DNA of 9,207 bases from Arthrobacter sp. (GCA_025464545.1 JAODMA010000333.1:1-9207); one strand, 5' to 3'. Shown: positions 1 to 6,199, numbered from the stretch's first letter. The notes: generated from the letters alone by a model not told the origin. Made by a program: numbers and translations.

Positions 1-337
1 CGCGAACGCGAGGGCCGGCGCGTGATCACCGGAGCCCGGCAACCCCGATTACCAACTCCCTCACCGTCGCCGACCAGGAACTATCCCGCCTGAGCCGCCT
101 GGACCGGGCCTACTCCATGGTCGCCGGCGCCCACACCGTACGCGGCGAACGAGCCGCCACCGACGCCGCCTCCCAGGACCTGCCATTGATCCAGGCTGCA
201 GCGGCGCGGACCTCGACACCACCGCGGATGCCTTCAAAGCCTGGCGGTCCATGGCTTCCTGCTGCTGGGGAGCGGAGCGTCCGGCCACCCCACTCCGCCA
301 GCGTCGGACGCACTGGCGAGCCCTCGGCCGCCGCTGA
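1..337 (+). pseudogene. Decayed or partial unrecognised plus-strand gene with a frame change near position 200
   Basis: Frame 3 is open from the left edge and from about 48 to 198 has very GC-rich third positions, reading as a soluble helical segment (ITNSLTVADQELSRLSRLD, then a Ala/Arg/Asp-rich stretch). Near 200 the coding signal moves to frame 2, which reads SGADLDTTADAFKAWRSMA and then degenerates to a stop at about 337. The two halves look like one protein split by an indel. I do not recognise the family, and the 5' end lies outside the window or is lost. No start codon with a ribosome binding site is visible. It could instead be non-coding DNA that happens to be GC-rich. Between 338 and 485 I see no gene. 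Confidence 0.35.
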
Positions 338-485
338 TCTGCTGGCCGTCATAGCTCTGGAAATAACGACGGCGCTGCTCGCCGCCACGCTCGTGGCGCG
401 ACTCGGGCTCAACGCAGGACGGACGCTGTCAGCGACCCAGGTAACTCATTGCTTGTGATATTGGAAAGTCCGTGCGGAGCCGGCC

Positions 486-1334
486 TCAGTAGAGGCCAAG
501 CTGGGCGAAGGCGGCGACCAGCCCCTCCTGATGAGGCGGCGCAGCCGTGCGGTCTGCGATTGCCAGGAGTTCGGGGATCGATCCTTCGATGGCGATTCCG
601 ATGCCCGCGTAAGCAATCATCTCAAGATCGTTGGCGCCGTCCCCTACCGCTATGGTGTGCTCGCGGGCGATGCCCAGATGGGCGATGGCAGCGGCGACTC
701 CGTCCGCCTTGCTGATGCCGCGCTGGTACAGCTCGCCCGCATGCCGGCCGTCGTCAGCAACCGAGTTGGCGACGACGGCGATGCCCTCGCCGATGGCTCC
801 GACCAGACGCTCCATGGCAACGGGGGAGTCAAACACGGATACCTTGGCAAAGGGCACGGTGGCGCGGTCCGCCGTGGGCTGCAGTGCGTCCAGAATGGCG
901 GACGATCCCACGGGCCCCTCTGGCGACTGCCTGAAATGAGCATCGAGGATGACCCGCAGACGCTCCGACGCCCCCGGCGGAACATACAGCGCTTCCTGCG
1001 CTTCCAGGACATACAGGGCGGCGTGGGCATCAAGCGCCGCGACCGTCCTAGCCGCAAGCCCTGTGGGAAATCGCCGGTCCACGAGCACCTCTCCCGCCAC
1101 CTCCACGTAAGCGCCCGCGCTGGCTACGAGGCCGTCAAAGCCCGCTCCAAGGATACTGGTAGGCAACATCGAAACGGGACGTCCCGTGCACAACAAGACC
1201 CTGTGGCCGGCGGCCCGCGCAGCCCGAACAGCTGCCACATGACCCTCAGGGACGACGCCGAAGTCAGCGTATGTGCCGTCCACATCGAGGAAGACGGCGT
1301 GGGGAGTTGCGGTAGGCCCCGGCTTGGTACTCAT
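486..1334 (-). CDS. Cof-type HAD-IIB family hydrolase (phosphatase)
   Basis: Predicted cytosolic Mg2+-dependent phosphatase of the haloacid dehalogenase superfamily, subclass IIB, whose members dephosphorylate sugar phosphates and related small phosphoesters. Over 282 aa all four HAD motifs are visible: motif I DVDGT (Asp17 nucleophile, Asp19 acid/base), motif II CTGRP (Thr50), motif III Lys209 in ISKADG, and motif IV GDGANDLEM (Asp232, Asp236). The long insert between motifs II and III is the C2 cap typical of Cof proteins. Length is normal. The substrate cannot be told from sequence. The ATG at 1334 is the only reasonable start, because an in-frame TGA lies just upstream and motif I begins at residue 17. 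It lacks a well-placed Shine-Dalgarno: GGGAGG sits 21 nt upstream. The gene is divergent from the alpha/beta hydrolase at 1491, separated by 156 bp. Confidence 0.92.
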   Translation of the reverse strand: MSTKPGPTATPHAVFLDVDGTYADFGVVPEGHVAAVRAARAAGHRVLLCTGRPVSMLPTSILGAGFDGLVASAGAYVEVAGEVLVDRRFPTGLAARTVAALDAHAALYVLEAQEALYVPPGASERLRVILDAHFRQSPEGPVGSSAILDALQPTADRATVPFAKVSVFDSPVAMERLVGAIGEGIAVVANSVADDGRHAGELYQRGISKADGVAAAIAHLGIAREHTIAVGDGANDLEMIAYAGIGIAIEGSIPELLAIADRTAAPPHQEGLVAAFAQLGLY

Positions 1335-1490
1335 GATTTCGGATCATACCGTGGCCCTCCCGGCGAACGCAGCCGGGGTCTCGAGGTGGTACTGGCGATG
1401 CCCTTGAGGCGCGGGCCAAAAAGTCGTCGAATTCCTCAGCTGACCCGGATTTGCCCTGTTCGCCGGAAGCAGCCGGAGTTAGGATGCCGG

Positions 1491-2276
1491 ATGACCTTCA
1501 CCCACGGCTATGCGGACAACAACGGCCTTCGCATGTATTACGAGGTCCACGGCCGGGCCGTGCCCGACCAGCCGCCGCTGCTCCTCATTCCGGGCGGCGG
1601 TTCCACCATCGGCACCAACTTCAGCGAACTCATCCCGCTGCTGGCCGGACAGCGCCAGGTGATAGCCGTGGAGGAGGAGGGTCACGGCCACACGCAGCCC
1701 ACGAGCCGCCCACTCACGGCCGAGAACTCCGCCGGCGACATCCTCGTCGTCCTGGGCCAGCTCAGCGTAGAAAGCGTGGACGTGCTGGGATTCAGCGCCG
1801 GAGGCCACACCGCCATCGCGCTGGCATTCGCGCGTCCCGCCGTTGTGCGGCGCCTCATCGCCGCCTCCACCTTTGCGAGCCACGATGCCGTGCCGGGCGG
1901 GTTCTGGGATGGCATGGCCAAGGCGACCCTGGATGACATGCCTGACACGTACAAGGACGCCGACCGCCGGCTCAACCCGGAACCTGGCCACCTCGAGCGG
2001 CTCTTCGAGCTGGACCGCCGGCGCATCCTGGACTTCGCCGGGTGGTCCGACGAACAGCTGGGCACCATTGCAGCACCCACGCTGGTGGTGAGCGCCGACC
2101 GCGACGTTGTCACGGCCGGGCAGGCCGCGCGGATGGCCAGCGCCATCCCGGGCGCCCGCCTGCTGATCGTCCCCGGCGGCCATGGCGACTACCTCGGCGA
2201 GCAGGCCGCCAGCGGCGGGGATCTGGGGACGATGCACGCCACCGTCCCGTTCCTGCTGCGGTTCCTCGGCAAGTAG
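1491..2276 (+). CDS. Alpha/beta hydrolase fold protein
   Basis: A 261-aa alpha/beta hydrolase of the single-domain esterase/peroxidase-like type, probably cytosolic as no signal peptide is seen. The triad is complete: nucleophile Ser102 in GFSAGG, acid Asp205 in SADRD, and His231 in PGGHGD. The oxyanion-hole region is LLLIPGGGSTIG (residues 30-41), and the usual GHGxT segment follows at 64-68 (EEGHGHTQPT). I chose the ATG at 1491 because AGGA lies 7 nt upstream and the family's N-terminal strand NGLRMYYEVHG starts at residue 11. The same frame stays open far upstream, to 531, but that stretch is antisense to the HAD gene and does not read like protein. Substrate is unknown; carboxylesterase-like activity is a family inference. 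It is followed within 2 nt by a strong hairpin, so it is probably monocistronic. Confidence 0.93.
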   Translation: MTFTHGYADNNGLRMYYEVHGRAVPDQPPLLLIPGGGSTIGTNFSELIPLLAGQRQVIAVEEEGHGHTQPTSRPLTAENSAGDILVVLGQLSVESVDVLGFSAGGHTAIALAFARPAVVRRLIAASTFASHDAVPGGFWDGMAKATLDDMPDTYKDADRRLNPEPGHLERLFELDRRRILDFAGWSDEQLGTIAAPTLVVSADRDVVTAGQAARMASAIPGARLLIVPGGHGDYLGEQAASGGDLGTMHATVPFLLRFLGK

Positions 2277-2277
2277 C

Positions 2278-2307
2278 GGACGACGGCGGGACCTCCCGCC
2301 GTCGTCC
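2278..2307 (+). terminator. Strong hairpin after the alpha/beta hydrolase, probable intrinsic terminator
   Basis: The perfect inverted repeat GGACGACGGCGGGA / TCCCGCCGTCGTCC has 14-bp arms and a 2-nt centre, realistically a 4-nt loop on a 13-bp stem. It starts right after the hydrolase stop codon. Only TTCAACTT follows, so the T-run is poor, as is common for actinobacterial terminators. The arm sequence recurs in the hairpin at 5276-5309. Confidence 0.75.
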
Positions 2308-2361
2308 TTCAACTTCCCCCGCGACGCCGGCCCGCCCGCGGCTTCGCCTGAGATAGCCGCG

Positions 2362-2379
2362 GGTAACATCGGTAACATC
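2362..2379 (+). repeat. Tandem 9-bp direct repeat GGTAACATC x2 upstream of the VOC gene
   Basis: Two exact, abutting copies of GGTAACATC lie 27 bp before the VOC start codon, in the short interval between the hydrolase terminator and that gene. TAACAT is a passable -10-like hexamer, so the repeat may overlap the promoter or serve as an operator half-site pair. Nothing further in the sequence supports a specific regulator. Confidence 0.4.
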
Positions 2380-2405
2380 CGTCCCCCCGGAGAGTGGAGC
2401 AACAC

Positions 2406-2777
2406 ATGCAGCTCGGCGCTTTTTCGATCAGCCTCGCCGTGAAGGACCTCGTGGCTTCTGCGGCCTTCTACGAGAAACTCGGCTTCAGCAGTTTCGGGGG
2501 CGACACCACCCAGAACTGGTTGATCCTGAAGAACGGCGAGACTGTCATCGGCCTCTTCCAAGGGATGTTTGAGAAGAACACGCTCACGTTCAACCCGGGC
2601 TGGAACCAGAACGCGGAGGCAGTGGACCCGTTCACCGATGTGCGCGATCTCCAGCGGGAACTGAAAGCCAAGGGCACGGAGTTCCTTTCAGAGGCAGCCG
2701 AAGGCACGACGGGGCCGGCGAGCTTCATCGTCCTGGATCCGGATGGCAACCCGGTGCTCGTTGATCAGCACGTCTGA
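2406..2777 (+). CDS. VOC (glyoxalase/bleomycin-resistance fold) family protein
   Basis: A small 123-aa vicinal-oxygen-chelate fold protein. Family marks are the N-terminal [21 protein letters not shown] (first beta-alpha unit), the central strand region with [15 protein letters not shown], and the C-terminal [15 protein letters not shown] (residues about 107-121). The start is the ATG at 2406, preceded 6 nt upstream by GGAG; a GTG at 2394 is in frame but has no usable ribosome binding site. In metal-dependent relatives the last motif ends DPDGNxxEL, with Glu a metal ligand; here Leu118 sits at that place and there is no early His ligand. It may therefore bind a ligand without a metal, or have lost catalysis. 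Function is unassigned. It is convergent with the broken MOSC gene and has only 21 bp between the two stop codons. Confidence 0.92.
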   Translation: MQLGAFSISLAVKDLVASAAFYEKLGFSSFGGDTTQNWLILKNGETVIGLFQGMFEKNTLTFNPGWNQNAEAVDPFTDVRDLQRELKAKGTEFLSEAAEGTTGPASFIVLDPDGNPVLVDQHV

Positions 2778-2798
2778 TCCGTGGGGGCCCGCATCAAG

Positions 2799-3250
2799 CT
2801 AGGGCAACCGCGACGGGCGCAACAGGGTGGCATCGCCTGCGCGTCCGGGGTCGAGCGGCACGGGGCTGATCAGCACTGCCGGTCCCCGCTTGATTCCAGT
2901 GCGAAGTCGTGTCCGATCAGCGGAGCCAACCGGGCTTCCCTGAGGACCACGTTGCGCCGGATCAGGAGCGGGTTGAACGGCTCGACACCCAGCTCCTTGG
3001 CCATCGCTTCGAGGGCCTCGACCGCGATCAGGGTGACTGCGGCATCCATGTGCGCGGCCTTGCCGAAGAACCGATCACCCGCGATGCCTTTGCCGGCCAC
3101 CAGCTGGACTTGCTCGGCATCTGCGGTCGGAACGTCGGCTGCGCCCTCGCGTGCACGCCCGAAGTAGGCGTGTGTCGGCGACACGAGCAGCCCGACGGTT
3201 CCATCATCTGGGTCGTCCTGGACGGCTGGCGCGAACGGCGGATGTTCCAC
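2799..3250 (-). pseudogene. MOSC-domain protein gene broken by internal deletion and frameshift
   Basis: Reading from about 3250 downward, the protein GTVGLLVSPTHAYFGR, then EQVQLVAGKGIAGDRFFGK, VTLIAVEALEAMAKELGVEP, LIRRNVVLREA and LIGHDFALES matches the N-terminal two thirds of MOSC domains (molybdenum-cofactor sulfurase C-terminal-like, involved in Moco or sulfur-carrier chemistry). The frame then stops at 2870 after SGDRQC. In the neighbouring frame an equally GC3-rich stretch, GIKRGPAVLISPVPLDPGRA, continues to a TAG at 2799-2801 and resembles the usual C-terminal end of such proteins. The stretch between, which normally holds the conserved Cys-containing segment, is missing. This looks like an internal deletion that also shifted the frame near 2885-2895. 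The start is uncertain: GTG at 3250 fits the family N-terminus but has no good ribosome binding site. The open frame up to 3406 is antisense to the small ORF at 3261 and is probably not coding. Confidence 0.72.
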
Positions 3251-3260
3251 AGGGAAGACT

Positions 3261-3422
3261 ATGTGCAAGTCGAAATCAGCGCGTAGCAGGCCAAGGCGCA
3301 CTCGCAAGCTGAACCGGAACCAGGCCGGCCTGCGGTTGCGCCTGGAAACGTGGGCAGTCACCGTCACGTTCTTTGGTCTGATGACAGTCACCATCTCGCA
3401 GGCCATGTCCTTCGGGCAGTGA
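3261..3422 (+). CDS. Small basic single-pass membrane protein, hypothetical (53 aa)
   Basis: A short ORF with ATG at 3261, preceded by AGGGA five nt upstream, and TGA at 3420-3422. About 80% of third positions are G or C, consistent with real coding. The N-terminal 30 residues are strongly basic (about eleven Lys/Arg, including RSRPRRTRK), followed by a hydrophobic segment from Trp31 to about Met49 (WAVTVTFFGLMTVTI). This would place the basic part in the cytoplasm and the helix in the membrane. I do not recognise a family. It is divergent from the MOSC remnant by about 10 bp and lies upstream of the candidate ECF promoter at 3436, 14 bp after its stop. It could be a chance ORF, but the ribosome binding site, codon use and membrane topology together argue for a gene. 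Confidence 0.55.
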   Translation: MCKSKSARSRPRRTRKLNRNQAGLRLRLETWAVTVTFFGLMTVTISQAMSFGQ

Positions 3423-3435
3423 GAAATGGAAGTCG

Positions 3436-3462
3436 TGTCGATTTACCCTCGCGCTGTTCGAC
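3436..3462 (+). promoter_or_regulatory. Candidate ECF42-type promoter for the YCII/sigma operon
   Basis: TGTCGA (3436-3441), a 17-bp spacer and CGAC (3459-3462) lie about 50 bp upstream of the YCII start codon. From memory, the promoter motif of ECF42-group sigma factors has TGTCGA at -35 and a CGA/TC-type -10. The match in sequence, spacing, orientation and position, in front of the gene pair that includes the sigma factor, suggests autoregulation. Transcription would begin near 3468-3470, giving a leader of about 45 nt with AGGAG before the ATG. Confidence 0.7.
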
Positions 3463-3512
3463 CTGTGGGTGAGAAGGTCGAAGTGCGGCCCTCCAAAACC
3501 TAGGAGATTGAA

Positions 3513-3932
3513 ATGGCAAAGTACATGTTGATCATGCGGGGAACCGACGAGTCGTACGCCAGGCTCGAGAACGCCGACTTCAACGAAATCCTCGGAACCA
3601 TGGGCAAGTTCAACGATGAATTGATCCGCGCCGGCGTCCTGCTGGCAGCCGAGGGCCTGGATGATCCCAGCGAGGGCGTCGTGGTGGACTTTACCGGCGA
3701 GACCCCGGTGGTCACGGACGGGCCCTACGGTGAAACCAAGGAACTGTTCGCCGGCTACTACATCCTCGATGTCGCATCGAAGCAGGAAGCCATCGAGTGG
3801 GCCAAACGGGCTCCCCTCACGGCGGGCACCAAGACCGAGATCCGCCGGGTAAGCTCCATCGACGAGTTCCCGCAGGACAACGAATGGATCCAGAAGGAAC
3901 GCGCCTGGCGCGAGCAGACCGGGCAGCTCTGA
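3513..3932 (+). CDS. YCII-related (DGPF) domain protein, partner of the ECF sigma factor
   Basis: A 139-aa soluble protein of the YCII/DGPF family. It begins with the typical MAKYMLIMRG strand and carries the signature DGPYGETKELFAGYYIL (residues 69-85), an aromatic variant of DGPF. The family has a ferredoxin-like dimeric alpha/beta-barrel fold and no settled reaction; the genes commonly sit next to ECF sigma factors with long C-terminal extensions, as here. The ATG at 3513 follows AGGAG at good spacing. The C-terminal 35 residues (SSIDEFPQDNEW to the end) are polar and charged. The downstream sigma gene starts 22 nt after the stop, so the two are one transcription unit, probably driven by the candidate promoter at 3436-3462. 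The gene is a likely target of the sigma factor. Confidence 0.95.
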   Translation: MAKYMLIMRGTDESYARLENADFNEILGTMGKFNDELIRAGVLLAAEGLDDPSEGVVVDFTGETPVVTDGPYGETKELFAGYYILDVASKQEAIEWAKRAPLTAGTKTEIRRVSSIDEFPQDNEWIQKERAWREQTGQL

Positions 3933-3954
3933 ACCAGCCAATCCAGAACCGGCA

Positions 3955-5208
3955 GTGAGCAGCAACGAGGCAAGGGCCGCCGTCGAAGCGGTGTGGCGCA
4001 TTGAGTCCGCCCGCGTCGTCGGCGCCCTTGCCCGCTATACCGGCGACTTTGCGTTGGCCGAAGACCTGGCACAGGAGGCGCTCGCCGAGGCTCTCGTGTC
4101 CTGGTCGGTGAATGGAATCCCTGCGGAACCGGTGGGTTGGCTGCTCACCACCGGCCGGCGCCGTGCGGTCGACACCTTCCGGCGGCATGCCGCCCGGGAC
4201 GCAAAGTACGCGCTGCTGGCCCGCGACCTCTCGGAGGCGGAACCGGGCGCGGACTCCCTGTTCAACCCCGACGCGATCGACGACGACGTGCTGGCGCTGA
4301 TGTTCGTCTCCTGCCATCCGGTGTTGTCCAAGGAAGCTCGGATCGCGTTGACGCTGCGCGTAGTGGGCGGCATGGGCACGGACGAGGTCGCGAAGGCATT
4401 GCTGGTTCCGGTGCCCACCATCCAGGCGCGCATCACCCGGGCCAAGAAGACCCTGGCAGCCGCCCACGTTCCGTTCGCCGTACCAGAAACGCGGGAAATT
4501 CCTGAGCGGCTTGGCTCGGTCCTCCAAGTCGTGTACCTGATCTTCACGGAGGGTTCCTTCGCGTCCGGCGGGAACTCCTGGATGCGCACGGACCTGGCCG
4601 GCGAAGCGCGCCGCTTGGCCCGGGTGCTCACGCGGCTGGCGCCGGAACCCGAGGTGTTCGGCCTGCTGGCCCTGATGGAACTGACGGCCGCGCGCTTCCC
4701 CGCCAGGCTCGATTCGTCCGGCCGGCCGGTCCTCCTGGCGGACCAGGACCGACGGTTGTGGGACCAGTCGGCGATCCGGCGCGGTCGCGCTGCGCTGGCG
4801 AGGGCCGTGGCCGCAGGCCGGGGGCTCGGCGCCTACGGACTGCAGGCCTCCATCGCCGAATGCCACGCGGTGGCCGGCTCCGTTGCGGAAACGGACTGGC
4901 AGCGGATCGTCATGCTCTACGAGGCCCTGGGGAGGTTGGCGCCGTCGTCGGTCGTCGAACTGAACCGCGCCGTGGCGGTAGCCATGGCATCGGGTCCGGC
5001 CGCCGGGCTGGAACTGGCAGACGTGATAGCGTCCCGTGGCGAGCTCAACGCCTCGTACTTGCTGCCCGCGGTCAGGGGCGAGTTGCTGGCAAGGCTCGGC
5101 CGGCGGGGGGAGGCACAGTCCGCCCTGCAGCAGGCGATCGCATTGTGCACGAACGCAGCCGAACGCGCGGCGCTGGAACGAAAGCTCGACGAGCTGGTCC
5201 GCCAGTAG
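3955..5208 (+). CDS. ECF sigma factor with TPR-like C-terminal extension (ECF42 type)
   Basis: A 417-aa alternative sigma factor. The sigma-2 region covers about residues 15-80 (RVVGALARYTGDFALAEDLA, then PVGWLLTTGRRRAVDTFRR). Sigma-4 is at about 125-170, with the helix-turn-helix GTDEVAKALLVPVPTIQARI and TRAKKTL. Between them lies the conserved acidic linker DDDVLALMFVSCHPVLS (109-125). After sigma-4 comes the family's VLQVVYLIFTEG block (189-200, DUF6596), then an Ala/Leu-rich helical region to the end that resembles TPR repeats and in this group is required for activity. No anti-sigma gene is adjacent, as expected for ECF42; the extension presumably senses or transmits the signal. The start is the GTG at 3955, weakly supported by a ribosome binding site (only AACCGG nearby). 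Translation may depend on coupling to the YCII gene, which ends 22 nt upstream. Confidence 0.95.
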   Translation: MSSNEARAAVEAVWRIESARVVGALARYTGDFALAEDLAQEALAEALVSWSVNGIPAEPVGWLLTTGRRRAVDTFRRHAARDAKYALLARDLSEAEPGADSLFNPDAIDDDVLALMFVSCHPVLSKEARIALTLRVVGGMGTDEVAKALLVPVPTIQARITRAKKTLAAAHVPFAVPETREIPERLGSVLQVVYLIFTEGSFASGGNSWMRTDLAGEARRLARVLTRLAPEPEVFGLLALMELTAARFPARLDSSGRPVLLADQDRRLWDQSAIRRGRAALARAVAAGRGLGAYGLQASIAECHAVAGSVAETDWQRIVMLYEALGRLAPSSVVELNRAVAVAMASGPAAGLELADVIASRGELNASYLLPAVRGELLARLGRRGEAQSALQQAIALCTNAAERAALERKLDELVRQ

Positions 5209-5275
5209 GGCGTGCCGGTAGGAGCCCTCTGATCGCTTCAAGGAGGTTGCTGGCTCCAGCGAAGGGTGAAAAAGC

Positions 5276-5309
5276 GGACGACGGCGGGAGGTGCCTCCCG
5301 CCGTCATCC
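5276..5309. terminator. Bidirectional hairpin terminator between the sigma gene and the convergent 67-aa gene
   Basis: Arms GGACGACGGCGGGAGG (5276-5291) and CCTCCCGCCGTCATCC (5294-5309) pair over 16 positions with one mismatch and a TG centre. Read on the minus strand the stem is followed by GCTTTTTC, a proper T-run, so it is a good terminator for the 67-aa gene ending at 5320. On the plus strand it lies 68 bp after the sigma stop codon without a T-run. It shares a 17-bp left arm, AGCGGACGACGGCGGGA, with the hairpin at 2278. Confidence 0.8.
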
Positions 5310-5319
5310 GTCGGGGTTG

Positions 5320-5523
5320 CTACAGGTTGACCGTCTCGAGGTTGGCTTCGCCCTGGTTGAGGCTGAGCGTGAAGGTGTTCGGTCCGCTGGCGTGCACCGC
5401 GATGTTGCTCTTCGGTGTGTTGTGCCGGACCGATAGGTCGTGGACCAGGGCGTCGAGCTCGTGGTGCATCGTGGAGCGGTCCCAGAGCTTGTGGGTTACA
5501 GAGTTGGCAGTTTCAAACGTCAT
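5320..5523 (-). CDS. Small hypothetical protein (67 aa)
   Basis: A 67-aa polar protein with no signal peptide or membrane segment. The N-terminal half (residues 1-35) is probably helical and His-rich (THKLWDRSTMHHELDALVHD), and the C-terminal half reads as beta strands (SNIAVHASGPNTFTLSLN). I do not recognise a family. Support for a real gene: ATG at 5523 preceded by GGAAG nine nt upstream, and a strong hairpin plus T-run ten nt after its stop. It is monocistronic and convergent with the sigma factor gene. No function is proposed. Confidence 0.66.
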   Translation of the reverse strand: MTFETANSVTHKLWDRSTMHHELDALVHDLSVRHNTPKSNIAVHASGPNTFTLSLNQGEANLETVNL

Positions 5524-5899
5524 TGTTCAGTGCTTCCATTCATGAATCCGGGTGTCCGGCCGCCGCAACCATGCGGAGCCGCCGTGGGCCCAAACCAGGA
5601 ACTTCCGAGACCTTGGGCAGCTCTGCGAGCTCACCGGTTTGGCCTCATTGCGTCCACCAGGATGGGTAATACCTTGCCGCTGATCACCTCGTGCGCAACA
5701 TGTTCGCAAGTGGTTCCAGGGCCGCTGTAGCGGGGGAGGTCGCCCCCCCTGCAGTGCCTTTCCATAGTGCACAGCGGGGCGTGGGCGTCTCAAGCCAGAA
5801 GGCGTTTATTGCTCGTGAGTCTCATCACAGCACCCCCGACGGGCAGTACCGCACCGCGGTGACGTGAAACGAACTGCGCCGCGCCGCAAACCAGGTGTG
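5524..5899. other. Non-coding interval of about 375 bp
   Basis: No frame here combines a start, a ribosome binding site and protein-like composition. It must contain the promoter of the 67-aa minus-strand gene, but I cannot place it. A G-rich/C-rich short inverted repeat (GGGGGAGG-TCG-CCCCCC, about 5732-5749) and an AACATGTT palindrome (5697-5704) are present. No tRNA-like cloverleaf was seen. Confidence 0.5.
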
Positions 5900-6100
5900 T
5901 TATCCGCGTTCGGGCTTGTCGTCACCTTCAGGGCCGTTGCCGCGCTCGGATGCCGCATTCGCTCCAGCACCGCCGGAGCCTGCCCGCGATCCTGAATCAT
6001 AGTCCGGGTGCACCACCGGCGAAAGTTCGTCGGCGAGAAGGTCCGGGACGCTTTCGGTTGGATCGTCCGCGGGGCCTTCGTCCGCTGGGGTATCGCTCAT
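5900..6100 (-). CDS. Small acidic, probably disordered hypothetical protein (66 aa)
   Basis: Starting from the ATG at 6100 the protein is MSDTPADEGPADD, then ESVPDLLADELSPVVHPDYD, then a Gly/Ala/Ser/Glu-rich low-complexity tail ending EGDDKPERG. It is acidic, Pro/Gly-rich and without hydrophobic segments, apart from a short central stretch (PDLLADELSPVVHPDY) that could be a binding motif. The frame is open further upstream to 6154, but that part is basic and unlike the rest. The ribosome binding site before 6100 is weak. It lies 99 bp downstream of the DUF6221 gene on the same strand and may be its operon partner. Family not recognised. Confidence 0.5.
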   Translation of the reverse strand: MSDTPADEGPADDPTESVPDLLADELSPVVHPDYDSGSRAGSGGAGANAASERGNGPEGDDKPERG

Positions 6101-6199
6101 GAGTTTCACGGTAGGCCTGACACGCTGGTGTGTCGAGTATCGGCAGTGGGGCATGGCTGGAGCGCCCCCGGTTTCCTAGACAGCCCGGTTGCATTCCGG

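Noticed and set aside
531..1490. Long plus-strand open frame running into the alpha/beta hydrolase as an apparent N-terminal extension
   Set aside because: It is antisense to the well-supported HAD gene, has no protein-like composition, and the hydrolase has its own ATG and ribosome binding site at 1491.
1479..2561. 360-codon minus-strand open frame
   Set aside because: Antisense shadow of the alpha/beta hydrolase; it crosses the terminator hairpin and part of the VOC gene.
3251..3406. N-terminal extension of the MOSC frame up to an ATG at 3406
   Set aside because: Antisense to the better-supported 53-aa ORF, Arg-rich, and outside the MOSC family N-terminus, which begins near DDGTVGLLVSPTH.
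3817..5307. 496-codon minus-strand open frame
   Set aside because: Antisense shadow of the ECF sigma factor gene, caused by high GC content; Arg/Gly/His/Pro-rich with no recognisable domain.
5527..5793. 88-codon minus-strand open frame in the non-coding interval
   Set aside because: No ribosome binding site and a low-quality Arg/Pro/His-rich composition; it abuts the start of the 67-aa gene without any sign of coupling.
6119..6134. Small inverted repeat GACAC-GCTGGT-GTGTC between the DUF6221 and acidic-protein genes
   Set aside because: A five-bp stem is too short to claim as a terminator or operator in GC-rich DNA.
6131..6157. Second TGTCGA site that might be another ECF42 promoter
   Set aside because: No CGA/TC-type -10 lies 17 bp downstream and no plus-strand gene follows.
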